Source of the DNA: an uncultured Eubacteriales bacterium | GTDB lineage: Bacteria > Bacillota > Clostridia > Oscillospirales > CAG-272 | NCBI GenBank assembly: GCA_934401725.1 | Contig: CAKRSS010000027.1 | Span: 1-26,487, forward strand | Length of the DNA: 26,487 nucleotides | Direction of reading: 5' to 3' | Shown: piece after piece, positions 8,994 to 16,309 of the stretch | Numbering within the stretch: position 1 is the first letter of the stretch | Layout of the letters: each line of letters begins with the position of its first letter | Program-made: the position numbers and the translations under genes | The notes under the pieces: model-generated | What the model was told of the DNA's origin: nothing | What the model saw: the letters and a program-made list of their open reading frames with translations, nothing else | The model's database searches: none

Positions 8994-9042
8994 AACCGGG
9001 CTCCTCCCTCACACCTCGGCACGGTTACAGGGCGGAGCCCGG
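8992..9042 (-). terminator. Rho-independent terminator directly after ftsZ
   Basis: CCGGGCTCC and GGAGCCCGG form a 9-bp stem extended by CCCT/AGGG beyond one mismatch, with a loop of about 19 nt. On the minus strand the hairpin is followed by TTTT. It begins 8 nt after the ftsZ stop codon. Confidence 0.65.
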
Positions 9043-9049
9043 AATGCTG

Positions 9050-10366
9050 TTATCTCTGGCCGTTGTTACGGTTTCTCGACTTGCGGAGTATGCTCATAAT
9101 CTCGTCGAAGTCGCTGTCCGAAATCGAGCCGTTACCGCCGACCTGCTCTGCAAAGGAATCGACGATGCTCTTTTTCTTGTCCTCAGCCGACTCCGCTTTG
9201 GGCGCCTGCTCGGCCGCACGCGCGGGAGCCTGAACGGCCTGTGCGTGGTTAGCGGGGGCGGCGGGAGCTGTAGGAACGGCGGGTGCTGCGGGAGCAACCG
9301 GAGCCGCAGGAGCAGTTGCCGGAGCGGAAGGAGCGGAAGCCGCAGGCTTTGCAGCTGCGGGAACTGCGCCGAACGCGGGACGCTTTGTACCGTTGCCATC
9401 GTCCTCAGGCTTCTTCTCAAAGCCGGTAGCAATGATGGTTATGCGCATTTCGTCCTCAAGCTCGGGATCGAGCGCGCACCCCCAGATGACGTTTGCATCG
9501 GGATGAGCCTCGTTGTAGACCATGTTGCAGGCGAGATCCACGTCCTCAAGACCGATGTCAGGAGAACCGGAAATGCTGATAAGAATTCCGCGCGCGCCCT
9601 TGATGGAGGTCTCGAGCAGCGGGCTGGAAATCGCGGCCTTTGCGGCAAGCTCAGCCTTGTCCTTGCCAGAAGCGCTGCCGACGCCCATGTGAGCGTAACC
9701 GGCGTTGCTCATGACAGAGGTCACGTCAGCAAAGTCAAGGTTGATATATTCGGGAACGTTTATGAGTTCGGAAATGCTCTGAACGCCGCGGCGCAGAACG
9801 TCGTCGGCAATCTCGAATGCGTTGGTGAGCGTGATGCGGGTCTCGGAGACCTGCTTGAGGCGCTCGTTAGGAATGACGACCAGCGAGTCGACGTACTGAC
9901 TCAGCTCGGCAATGCCTTCCTCTGCCTGATCCATTCTTTTCTTGCCTTCGAACGCGAAGGGCTTGGTCACGATGCCGACGGTCAGAATGTCCATCTCCTT
10001 GGCAATCTTTGCGACGATGGGAGCCGCACCGGTACCCGTGCCGCCGCCCATACCTGATGTCACAAAAACCATATCGGCGCCCGTAAGCATGGCCTTTATT
10101 TCATCAATTGACTCCTCCGCGGCTCTTGCGCCGATTGCGGGATTCGCGCCTGCGCCGAAGCCCTTTGTGATTTTCTCGCCGATAACCAACTGGTTCGGTG
10201 CATCAGAGCGTCTGAGCGCCTGTCTGTCTGTATTGATAGATACGAACTGAACGCCGCGGATATTGGTCGAAATCATGCGGTTAACGGCGTTGTTTCCACC
10301 GCCGCCGACGCCGATGACCTTAATATTCACACTGCTTTCAAGGGTATCGTCATGTTCAAATGTCAT
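9050..10366 (-). CDS. ftsZ: Cell division protein FtsZ
   Basis: FtsZ is the tubulin-like GTPase that assembles the Z-ring. The GTP-binding start IKVIGVGGGGNNAVNRM (15-31), the tubulin signature GGGTGTG (107-113) and the synergy-loop sequence NLDFADV (209-215) are all intact. The globular part ends near 317. It is followed by a linker (318-400) very rich in Ala and Pro. The C-terminal peptide DFDEIMSILRK (about 419-429) is followed by a basic tail, RNRNNGQR. AGGAGG lies 8 nt before ATG at 10366. ftsA, the usual upstream partner and membrane tether, is absent. ftsZ is insulated by a terminator on each side and has its own promoter. Confidence 0.99.
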   Translation of the reverse strand: MTFEHDDTLESSVNIKVIGVGGGGNNAVNRMISTNIRGVQFVSINTDRQALRRSDAPNQLVIGEKITKGFGAGANPAIGARAAEESIDEIKAMLTGADMVFVTSGMGGGTGTGAAPIVAKIAKEMDILTVGIVTKPFAFEGKKRMDQAEEGIAELSQYVDSLVVIPNERLKQVSETRITLTNAFEIADDVLRRGVQSISELINVPEYINLDFADVTSVMSNAGYAHMGVGSASGKDKAELAAKAAISSPLLETSIKGARGILISISGSPDIGLEDVDLACNMVYNEAHPDANVIWGCALDPELEDEMRITIIATGFEKKPEDDGNGTKRPAFGAVPAAAKPAASAPSAPATAPAAPVAPAAPAVPTAPAAPANHAQAVQAPARAAEQAPKAESAEDKKKSIVDSFAEQVGGNGSISDSDFDEIMSILRKSRNRNNGQR

Positions 10367-10438
10367 CTGAAAATCCTCCTGCTTTTTACAACTGTATTTT
10401 GTCCGCCGCGTTTTGCGCAGTCGTTTTTGTTACTTATA

Positions 10439-10467
10439 ATAATAATATATTTTTCACAATTTTGCAA
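10439..10467 (-). promoter_or_regulatory. Candidate ftsZ promoter
   Basis: On the minus strand, TTGCAA (10462-10467) is followed after 17 nt by TATTAT (10439-10444), about 72 nt ahead of the ftsZ ATG in an AT-rich stretch. The -35 hexamer and spacing are the same as at the mraZ promoter. Several A/T-rich registers are possible. Confidence 0.5.
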
Positions 10468-10583
10468 TATCTTTTTAATAATTTCAGATAACTTGTCTCT
10501 TTTCTTTAAATCATGGCGTTTTAAGAGGCGTTTTTTTTGATTTGCAACATGGTTTTGCCACAATTTATTGTTGCAGGCCCTGT

Positions 10584-10594
10584 TTTGCACCACT
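10584..10594 (-). promoter_or_regulatory. Possible MraZ half-box upstream of ftsZ
   Basis: AGTGGTGCAAA on the minus strand exactly matches 11 bp of the mraZ operator (22544-22554). A GATAAT stretch sits 7 nt upstream of the box-like repeat, as the -10 does at mraZ. The flanking repeats are degenerate, so regulation is uncertain. Confidence 0.3.
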
Positions 10595-10646
10595 AAATGT
10601 TGTATTATCGACGTTTTGCGCAAGTCAAGTCTCAAAACCACATCAC

Positions 10647-10677
10647 AAAAGCCGCACCGAAAGCCTTTCGGTGCGGC
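10647..10677 (-). terminator. Rho-independent terminator after ftsQ
   Basis: A perfect 12-bp stem, GCCGCACCGAAA with TTTCGGTGCGGC, encloses a 3-nt loop. On the minus strand it is followed by TTTTG, about 20 nt after the ftsQ stop. It ends the mraZ-to-ftsQ operon, leaving ftsZ separate. Confidence 0.8.
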
Positions 10678-10696
10678 CATTTACTTATTTAGGGCG

Positions 10697-11467
10697 TCAC
10701 TCTCCGGTTCTCCGAACCGTCGGGTGGCGCAAATCTGACACATCTATCGTTGCCTGTGGGGAATCCGCAAGCGATGCGTCCGAGATGAGACGCGCGGCGG
10801 TTTCCAACTTGCTCTCCATATCCGACGTATCACCGAGGCGCACGGTGAAGCGGTCGCCGTAAAGCAGGCGGACGGAATATCGGTCGGAGAGGTCAACCGA
10901 GTCGAGCCGGTCGGCGAGCGGCGAGGCGTAAAGTGTCCCGAGCGTTTCGCCTATGTATCCTGAGTCTTCAAAAAAGCTCACCGTCTGCCCGGCTATTGCG
11001 CGGCGGACGCGCGGCAACTCAAGCGGCAGTATTCCCTCACCGGAAGCGCCGATGCCGAGCACCCGCATATCCTCAGACAGCAGATACTGCTCACCCGCAA
11101 TGGTCGCGGCGTACTTTGGCGTCTGGCAGGTGAGCGTTATCTCAACCTTGCCTCCGGCGCGCTTGCGCACCTCCACACGGCTTACAAACGGCAGCTTTTC
11201 GAGCACTGCCGCCTCCGCCTCGGCTGTATCGAAATCATTCTTGCGCATGCCAACCGACACCCCCGCGGCCTCGCTGACCTGCGCCTCGGAGTAGGGGCTG
11301 TTGCCCGCGGTGTCCACTATACCGACGCTCTTGACGACCGCCAGCGCGCCCGCGACAGCGCTTATTGCCCACACGACCAATAGGATAACGGCGGCAATCA
11401 TCACCGCCAGTATCACGCGGCTCGCGCGGCTGTGGCCACCGGGCCGGGCGCTCTGCTGACCGTTCAT
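10697..11467 (-). CDS. ftsQ: Cell division protein FtsQ/DivIB
   Basis: FtsQ/DivIB is a bitopic membrane protein that bridges the FtsL/FtsB-type proteins and the septal synthase. The 256 residues show a short basic cytoplasmic tail, one membrane helix (about 19-42, VILAVMIAAVILLVVWAISA), then an extracytoplasmic POTRA domain. The POTRA domain has the typical start VGIVDTAGNSPYSEAQVSEAAGV and the LPFVSRVEVRKR strand. The remainder matches the FtsQ beta domain. The ATG at 11467 overlaps the murG stop by 4 bp (ATGA), so it is translationally coupled. It is the last gene before a terminator. Confidence 0.92.
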   Translation of the reverse strand: MNGQQSARPGGHSRASRVILAVMIAAVILLVVWAISAVAGALAVVKSVGIVDTAGNSPYSEAQVSEAAGVSVGMRKNDFDTAEAEAAVLEKLPFVSRVEVRKRAGGKVEITLTCQTPKYAATIAGEQYLLSEDMRVLGIGASGEGILPLELPRVRRAIAGQTVSFFEDSGYIGETLGTLYASPLADRLDSVDLSDRYSVRLLYGDRFTVRLGDTSDMESKLETAARLISDASLADSPQATIDVSDLRHPTVRRTGE

Positions 11468-12597
11468 ACACTGCCCTGCTTCTTCTCGCGAACAAGCGTC
11501 CGGAGCTCTTCGTATATACGGCGGTTGGCGTCGCGATCGGCGAACACCACGATATTCGCAGAGAGCTCGGCGCGTTTTGCCGGATTCTCAAGCAGCGAAA
11601 CTATTTCGCTTGTGTACCGGCTGGGGTCGTCAAGCTCACTGTCTCGTATCACAATTGCAGCATTGGCATCGCCAAACACCTTCGCGTTTTTGTATTGGTG
11701 ATCATCCGCGACGTTCGGCGACGGGATGAGTATGCACGATTTGCCCATCAGTGCAAGCTCGGACACCGTCATAGCACCCGAACGCGATATGACCACGTCC
11801 GCCGCCGACATCCACAGGTGCATGTCGTGAATATAGTCACAAAGGCAGATGTTCGGCGTCTCAGTGAGACCCAATGCATCGTATGCGTCCTTCATTTCGT
11901 CGTAAAAGCGCACACCGGCGGCGTGCACGTACAGCACCTCGGGGTGTTTCGCGGCGTATTGCTGCATAAAGCGCAATCCGTTGCGGTTAAGCGTCGCCGC
12001 GCCAAGACTGCCACCAAAGCATATCACAATATACTTATATCCATTAATCCCGAGCTTGTCTTTGGCCCGCTGTGATGTGACAGCGCCAAATCCCCCACGC
12101 AACGGATTGCCGACGCGGATTATTTTTTCGTCCGGAGCCGTCAGATTTTCGCGTGTCTGCTCGAAGTTGATGAGTATTCTGTCGACCTGCCCCTGCAGCT
12201 TGCGGACGGCAAGTCCCGGCAGTGCGTTCGACTCGTGAACTGCGGTCGGTATCCCCAGCTTGGCAGCCGCCTTCAGCGTCGGCCAGCAGGCATATCCGCC
12301 CGTGCCGACGACAACATCGGGGGCGAATTCGCGTATCAGCTTTTCGGCCTTGTGCGGCGCAGTAAGTATGTACCACGCAGTCTTTATATTCTTCGGCGAC
12401 AGCGAGCGCGAGATTCCCTGTATCTCGACGAACCTCAGCTCGTATCCGGCGCGTGGGACAAGCTCGGTCTCCTTGCCGTGGCTCGTGCCCACGAATATTA
12501 TCTCGGATTCCGGCTCGTTCTGCCGTATCGTATCCGCTATTGCCAGCGCCGGGTTGACGTGTCCCCCGGTTCCGCCGCCTGTCATAACAACTCTCAT
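11464..12597 (-). CDS. murG: UDP-GlcNAc:lipid I N-acetylglucosaminyltransferase MurG
   Basis: MurG adds N-acetylglucosamine to lipid I at the inner membrane face, giving lipid II. The 377-residue protein has the N-terminal glycine loop MTGGGTGGHVNPAL, the second loop VVVGTGGYACWP, the C-domain FGGSLGA loop and the donor-binding ISRSGAMTVSEL. The frame is open upstream to 12678, but ATG at 12597 is chosen because AAAGGGG lies 8 nt before it and the protein then starts as the family does. It lies 13 bp after ftsW and overlaps ftsQ. Confidence 0.97.
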   Translation of the reverse strand: MRVVMTGGGTGGHVNPALAIADTIRQNEPESEIIFVGTSHGKETELVPRAGYELRFVEIQGISRSLSPKNIKTAWYILTAPHKAEKLIREFAPDVVVGTGGYACWPTLKAAAKLGIPTAVHESNALPGLAVRKLQGQVDRILINFEQTRENLTAPDEKIIRVGNPLRGGFGAVTSQRAKDKLGINGYKYIVICFGGSLGAATLNRNGLRFMQQYAAKHPEVLYVHAAGVRFYDEMKDAYDALGLTETPNICLCDYIHDMHLWMSAADVVISRSGAMTVSELALMGKSCILIPSPNVADDHQYKNAKVFGDANAAIVIRDSELDDPSRYTSEIVSLLENPAKRAELSANIVVFADRDANRRIYEELRTLVREKKQGSV

Positions 12598-12610
12598 TGC
12601 AAATGCCCCT

Positions 12611-13852
12611 TTATCTTTTCTGTATGCTGTAACGCGAAATGGAAAGTATAATTCCCATCTCAAATATCTGAACCGCAAGCGACGTACCGCCCGAGCTGAA
12701 GAACGGCAGCGAAATACCCGTATTCGGCATGGAGTTGGTAACGACCGCGATATTCAATATCGTCTGAAGCGCAACTTTGAAGGTCAGTCCGTAGACCGCG
12801 AGCGAGCTGAAACGGTCAGGCGCTTTGGCCGCGATATGGAAGCCTCTCCACACCAGCAGTCCGAACAGCGACACGACCAGCAGCGCGCCGAAAAATCCGA
12901 GCTCCTCGCAGATTATAGTGAACACAAAGTCGTTCTGCGGCTCGGAAACGTAGCCGAACTTCTGCATACTGTTGCCGAGTCCCTTGCCGAACAGTCCGCC
13001 GGAGCCGATGGCGTAGAGTCCCTGCCACGTCTGCCACGCGGAACCGAGCGGGTTGGCCTTTTCAAGAAACAGCCACGTCGTGACGCGGTCCTGCGCGTAG
13101 TCGGAGACAAGTATCAGCATCACACCGGCAAGACCGATCGCGCCGATAATGAGGAAGATATATTTGAGCCGCGTCCCGCCCATGAACATAATCGATATTC
13201 CTATCATACCGATTATCATGAGTCCGGAAATGTGCTTCTCGAGCGCCACGAGCATACAGATGAAGCCGAATATCATTGCAGGCCCCATCACACCGTAGCG
13301 GAAGCTCTCGCGCGTGACGTCGCTCTTTATCTGCGCTTCGTGTTTGCTCATGTAAAGCGCCATGGTCAGCACCACGGCCATTTTTGCGACCTCGGACGGC
13401 TGAATCGTCATAAATCCAAGGTCTATCCAGCGCTGCGCGCCGCCGCCCTCGCGTCCTATGACGAGCACCAGCAGCAACAGCACCACCGAGCCGCCGTACG
13501 CGCACACGCCGAACAGCCGCCAGAACCACGGCCGTGCAAAAAGCACGAACGGCAGCGTGCCGAGTATTGCGATGCAGGCAAAAAGTATGTATCTCCAAAG
13601 GAAATATGTACTGTCGCCGTATTTGTTCTGCGCGTAGACAGCGCTCGCGCTGAACGACATGACCGCGCCGAAGCAGATAAGCGCCAGCACAATCAGGAGA
13701 AACCATATATCAACCCCGCCGCGAACCATAATGCGTCGTCCGTCCGCCACCTCGTCGCCGGGGGCGGTCGGGTTGGAGAGTCTCTGCCGCCGCAGGCGCT
13801 CAAACAGTCGTCCAGCGGCGCTTTTTATGCCGCTTTTATTTTGTTCAGGCAT
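12611..13852 (-). CDS. ftsW: FtsW/SpoVE-type peptidoglycan glycosyltransferase
   Basis: This SEDS-family polymerase extends septal glycan chains from lipid II together with a class B PBP. The 413 residues have a basic cytoplasmic N-terminus of about 45 residues followed by about ten membrane helices. The conserved MTIQPSEVAKMA, GLYAIGSGGLFGKGLG and FFSSGGTS segments are present. The catalytic Asp appears in SEPQNDFVFTIICEELG, a loop close to that of SpoVE and FtsW. ATG at 13852 is preferred (GGGAGG, 8 nt upstream) over a TTG at 13873. It follows mraY by 24 bp, in the place where murD usually sits. Confidence 0.95.
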   Translation of the reverse strand: MPEQNKSGIKSAAGRLFERLRRQRLSNPTAPGDEVADGRRIMVRGGVDIWFLLIVLALICFGAVMSFSASAVYAQNKYGDSTYFLWRYILFACIAILGTLPFVLFARPWFWRLFGVCAYGGSVVLLLLVLVIGREGGGAQRWIDLGFMTIQPSEVAKMAVVLTMALYMSKHEAQIKSDVTRESFRYGVMGPAMIFGFICMLVALEKHISGLMIIGMIGISIMFMGGTRLKYIFLIIGAIGLAGVMLILVSDYAQDRVTTWLFLEKANPLGSAWQTWQGLYAIGSGGLFGKGLGNSMQKFGYVSEPQNDFVFTIICEELGFFGALLVVSLFGLLVWRGFHIAAKAPDRFSSLAVYGLTFKVALQTILNIAVVTNSMPNTGISLPFFSSGGTSLAVQIFEMGIILSISRYSIQKR

Positions 13853-13876
13853 GAGAACCGCCTCCCAAATCAAAAA

Positions 13877-14875
13877 TCAGAACAGTCCGAACCAGGCCGC
13901 AACGCAGCATACGAGCGTTACCAGTGAAAACACGACCATAATTTTGACCTCGCCCCACCCGCACTTCTCGAAGTGGTGATGGATCGGAGCCATTTTGAAC
14001 AGCCGCTTGCCGTGCGTCAGTTTAAAGTAGCTGACCTGAAGCATGACGGACAGCGTCTCTATAACGCAGACCAGCGCCGCGATGAAGATTATCAGCGGCT
14101 CGTCAATCATGAACGCCATTCCGACAATCATTCCGCCGAGGAACAGCGAACCCGTGTCGCCCATAAAGACGCGCGCCGGGTGAAAATTGTATACGAGGAA
14201 GCCAAGCGTCCCGCCGATAAGCGCGGCCGACGCCAGCGACAGCGCCTCAAATTCCATTCTGAAGGCAATCGCCGCGAAAAAGCAGCTTATTACAAACACA
14301 ACACTGCTTGCCAGCCCGTCAATACCGTCGGTCAGGTTGACGCTGTTGACAATGCCCGTGATGACAAGTATCGCCAACGGATAGTAGCCGACTCCGAGCT
14401 CAAACGAAACGTCCGTAAACGGGATGTGCAGCATGGTGTTGATATGTCCGGTCGAGGACATTATATAAATGTAGGCTCCGGCCGCAATCAGCTGGAGAAA
14501 GAACTTCTGATAGGCCTTGAGCCCCTCGTTTTTCTTTTTGACCAGCTTGCAGTAGTCGTCGACAAAGCCGATGATGCCGTTGAAAACACCGAGGCAGAGC
14601 GTCAGCGCGAGCGGGATGAGCTCGGCTGTATCCCCCATGAACGCAGTGTAAACCGCCACGCCCGCGAGCACTATGAGTATCGCAAGTATGAAGCAGATAC
14701 CGCCCATGGTCGGCGTTCCGGACTTGTTCATGTGCCAGCGCGGGCCTATCTCGAGTATTCTCTGCCCTACCTTGTGACTGCGCAGTATCGGAATGAGTAT
14801 GCGCTCCGCAAGGACTGTCACGCCGAACACCGCCAGCGCAACTATTATGAATTCTGTAAGCATTTTCGTATTCAT
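13877..14875 (-). CDS. mraY: Phospho-N-acetylmuramoyl-pentapeptide transferase MraY
   Basis: MraY transfers phospho-MurNAc-pentapeptide to undecaprenyl phosphate, forming lipid I. The 332 residues contain about ten membrane helices and the family signatures HMNKSGTPTMGG (48-59), GFVDDYCKLVKKKNEGL with the DD pair, NLTDGIDGLA, and PIHHHFEKCGWGE near the C-terminus. All catalytic Asp and His residues expected in the family are visible. AGAGAGG lies about 10 nt ahead of ATG at 14875. It sits 24 bp after murF. Confidence 0.98.
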   Translation of the reverse strand: MNTKMLTEFIIVALAVFGVTVLAERILIPILRSHKVGQRILEIGPRWHMNKSGTPTMGGICFILAILIVLAGVAVYTAFMGDTAELIPLALTLCLGVFNGIIGFVDDYCKLVKKKNEGLKAYQKFFLQLIAAGAYIYIMSSTGHINTMLHIPFTDVSFELGVGYYPLAILVITGIVNSVNLTDGIDGLASSVVFVISCFFAAIAFRMEFEALSLASAALIGGTLGFLVYNFHPARVFMGDTGSLFLGGMIVGMAFMIDEPLIIFIAALVCVIETLSVMLQVSYFKLTHGKRLFKMAPIHHHFEKCGWGEVKIMVVFSLVTLVCCVAAWFGLF

Positions 14876-14899
14876 TGGTATTCTGCCTCTCTGTCAGAC

Positions 14900-16309
14900 T
14901 CAACGGTAAATTTCGCGCAGACGCTGAATTATGCGCTCCGCCCGGATAGCACGGCTGGCTTTGACCAGCAGGACGTCACCCGGCTTCAACTCGCGGCAAA
15001 GCTCCCATGCAGTGGCGGTGTATGTCTCCTCATCGAGGTTGACAAACACCGACTGCTCCTCCATGCCCGCCTCAAGTGCGCCCGCAGCAATGTACCGCGC
15101 CAGCCCGCCTATCGTGAACAGCAGATCCACTCCGTGACGGACGACCTCCTCGCCTATCTCACGATGGAAGACCTCGGTATTTACGCCCAGCTCGCGCATG
15201 TCCCCAAGCACCGCAACAGCGCGGCCGCCCGGCTCACGAAGCATGCTGAGCACGTCGAGCGCCGCTCTCATCGACTCGGGACTTGCATTGTAGCAGTCCT
15301 CTATCACCGTGATATTTCCGAGCCCGTATATGTTCTGACGAAGCCCCAGCCCCGCGTAGCTCCAAAGCCCTTCGCGTATGCCGTGGCTGTTGACTCCGAG
15401 CATGTCGCCGACGGCGACTGCGAACAGCGCCGCATACACATTATGCTTCCCAACAGCGGGAATTTTTATGTCACAAAGACTGCCATGCGGCGTGCGAACA
15501 TTGAAATATCCGCAGTTAATGTCAAAATTCACTTGTTCGGCGCAATAGTCGGCATCGGGATTGTCGATACCTACGCTGACCGTCTTGCCGCGCTCGAATT
15601 TCACGTCACGAAGCATTTCGTCGTCGCCGTTTATTATGAAAGTTCCGCCGTCGCACAGACCGTCGAGAATTTCAAGCTTGGCGCAGCGGATGTTCTCGCG
15701 CGAGCCGAGCGCCTCCATGTGCGACGAGCCTATTGTCGTTATGACCGCAATATCCGGGCGCGCGCACTCGGACATCGCGTGTATCTCGCCGAAGCCGCTC
15801 ATTGCCATCTCAAAGACGGACACCTCTGTGCTGCCTGGCATTTCCATAACGCTCAGCGGCATACCTATTGTGCTGTTGAAATTGCCGCGCGTCTTGTGCA
15901 CGCGGTATTTCTGAGACAGGACAGACGATATATATTCCTTCGTCGTCGTCTTGCCGACACTGCCCGTCACACCGACGCAGCGGCAGTTGACAAGTCCGCG
16001 GCAGTAAGCCGCAAGCCGCATGAGCGCGGCCTCCGTGTTGTCGACAAGCACGGCTCCGACCCCCTCGGGAACCGCCTCCCGGCGGCTGACAAGAAAGCAG
16101 TCGCAGCCCGCTGCGGCAGCTGTATAAATGTAGTTGTGACCGTCGGTGCGCTCGCCGGGCAGCGCCGTGAACAGTATTCCCTCGCGCGCCTCGCGTGAGT
16201 CGGTGCAAACGCCGCCGACGCGCACGTCACCGCGTCCTATAACCTCACCACCGATTATATCGGCAATACCGGAAATCGTCATGTCTCCGGTTCCAAATCT
16301 GATAATCAT
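14900..16309 (-). CDS. murF: UDP-MurNAc-tripeptide:D-Ala-D-Ala ligase MurF
   Basis: MurF adds D-alanyl-D-alanine to UDP-MurNAc-tripeptide using ATP in the cytoplasm. The 469-residue protein shows the N-terminal substrate domain (GVCTDSREAREGILFTALPG), the Mur-ligase P-loop GVTGSVGKTTTKE (113-125), NFNSTIGMPLSV, and a C-terminal domain with VIEDCYNASPESM and VLGDMRELG. GGAGG lies 7 nt ahead of ATG at 16309. The first codon overlaps the murE stop (ATGA), indicating coupling with murE. Confidence 0.98.
   Translation of the reverse strand: MIIRFGTGDMTISGIADIIGGEVIGRGDVRVGGVCTDSREAREGILFTALPGERTDGHNYIYTAAAAGCDCFLVSRREAVPEGVGAVLVDNTEAALMRLAAYCRGLVNCRCVGVTGSVGKTTTKEYISSVLSQKYRVHKTRGNFNSTIGMPLSVMEMPGSTEVSVFEMAMSGFGEIHAMSECARPDIAVITTIGSSHMEALGSRENIRCAKLEILDGLCDGGTFIINGDDEMLRDVKFERGKTVSVGIDNPDADYCAEQVNFDINCGYFNVRTPHGSLCDIKIPAVGKHNVYAALFAVAVGDMLGVNSHGIREGLWSYAGLGLRQNIYGLGNITVIEDCYNASPESMRAALDVLSMLREPGGRAVAVLGDMRELGVNTEVFHREIGEEVVRHGVDLLFTIGGLARYIAAGALEAGMEEQSVFVNLDEETYTATAWELCRELKPGDVLLVKASRAIRAERIIQRLREIYR

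Noticed and set aside
8719..9099. Plus-strand frame across the gap after ftsZ
   Set aside because: Runs through two terminators, a promoter and a repeat; no ribosome site or family match.
10363..10680. Possible 105-residue gene between ftsQ and ftsZ
   Set aside because: It would start inside the ftsQ terminator hairpin, spans the AT-rich ftsZ promoter region and has Lys/Asn-rich low-complexity content.
12260..13927. 555-codon plus-strand open frame opposite murG and ftsW
   Set aside because: Antisense shadow of conserved membrane protein genes; no recognisable domain.
13973..16198. 741-codon open frame on the plus strand opposite murF and mraY
   Set aside because: It is antisense to two fully recognisable genes, has a composition typical of a GC-rich shadow frame (many His, Arg, Tyr, Val) and no family resemblance or ribosome site.
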